Assembly: GCA_934552695.1 (NCBI GenBank)
Contig: CAKTER010000090.1
Location: 1 to 6,636 of the forward strand
Length of the DNA: 6,636 nucleotides
Source: an uncultured Eubacteriales bacterium
GTDB taxonomy: Bacteria > Bacillota > Clostridia > Lachnospirales > Anaerotignaceae
Direction of reading: 5' to 3'
The position numbers and the translations under genes are program-made. How positions within the stretch are numbered: position 1 is the first letter of the stretch; every line of letters starts with the position of its first letter. Shown in pieces: positions 6,508 through 6,636 of this stretch. The notes under the pieces were generated by a model. It had not been told where the DNA came from. It ran no database searches and worked only from the letters and a program-made list of their open reading frames with translations.

Positions 6508-6636
6508 TCATACCGCGATTTGTACCGGGGCGTAGCTGACAGCTACGCCTTTTCTCGTTTCCATGATGATGTCGGCCTCCGGGATCTTCTTGCGATCCGG
6601 CACATCGAAAGCGCCGATACAGTTGTAGTGGATGAC
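6508..6636 (-). CDS. C-terminal 42 residues of a minus-strand gene, possibly a site-specific recombinase
   Basis: The minus strand is open from the window edge to a TGA at 6508-6510. The visible end contains HYNCIGAFDVPD, then KKIPEADIIMETRKG and VAVSYAPVQIAV. The YNxIGxxxxP pattern, followed by a short charged tail, resembles the C-terminal ends of large serine recombinases carried by Clostridia mobile elements. This is a memory-based resemblance; no catalytic region is in view. GC-rich codon choice (ATC, GGC, CCG, GTA/GTG) is consistent with real coding. The gene points toward the tRNA fragment and its terminator. It could instead be another element-borne protein. The coding call is stronger than the family call. 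Confidence 0.55.
   Translation of the reverse strand, partial: VIHYNCIGAFDVPDRKKIPEADIIMETRKGVAVSYAPVQIAV

Noticed and set aside
1..6636. CRISPR array, riboswitch, rRNA or insertion sequence
   Set aside because: No regularly spaced repeats, no recognisable leader structures, no rRNA-like sequence and no transposase with terminal inverted repeats were seen.

Overview
This window looks like chromosomal DNA from a fairly GC-rich anaerobic Firmicute of class Clostridia, probably an Oscillospirales/Ruminococcaceae-type gut bacterium. The evidence is a GerMN (sporulation/germination) protein, a comEC-holA pair, PepSY lipoproteins, copper-amine-oxidase-N-type surface repeats and strong AGGAGG ribosome binding sites. 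The genus cannot be fixed from the sequence alone. All confident genes are on the + strand.

Bases 1-3816 are housekeeping. They hold the 3' end of a GerMN-domain gene (1-348), comEC (377-2812, DNA-uptake channel) and holA (2809-3816, DNA polymerase III delta subunit). The three are tightly packed, and comEC and holA overlap by the ATGA arrangement, so they are probably one operon. Arginine is coded almost only by CGG here.

Bases 3817-6204 are a second transcription unit with a different codon style. After a weak possible terminator there is a near-consensus sigma-A-type promoter (TTGACA, 18 bp, TATATT with extended -10). It is followed by a triple-PepSY lipoprotein (3914-4768), a secreted protein with two copper-amine-oxidase-N-type repeats and two PepSY domains (4782-5849), and a small HU DNA-binding protein (5878-6150). 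A strong intrinsic terminator closes the unit (6155-6203). The last PepSY domains of the two exported proteins are recent duplicates at DNA level.

Bases 6204-6636 look like a junction scar of a mobile element. An AT-rich stretch holds the C-terminal remnant of a minus-strand gene (6295-~6392). It runs directly into the 3' half of a tRNA, most likely tRNA-Pro, ending in CCA (about 6390-6439), with no 5' half. A tRNA-style terminator follows (6442-6500). On its far side is the C-terminal end of a minus-strand gene (6508-6636 and beyond), possibly a site-specific recombinase. The simplest reading is an attachment site in which the displaced 3' end of a tRNA gene marks the end of an integrated element. 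Whether the PepSY/HU operon belongs to that element cannot be settled here, but its codon use differs clearly from comEC/holA.
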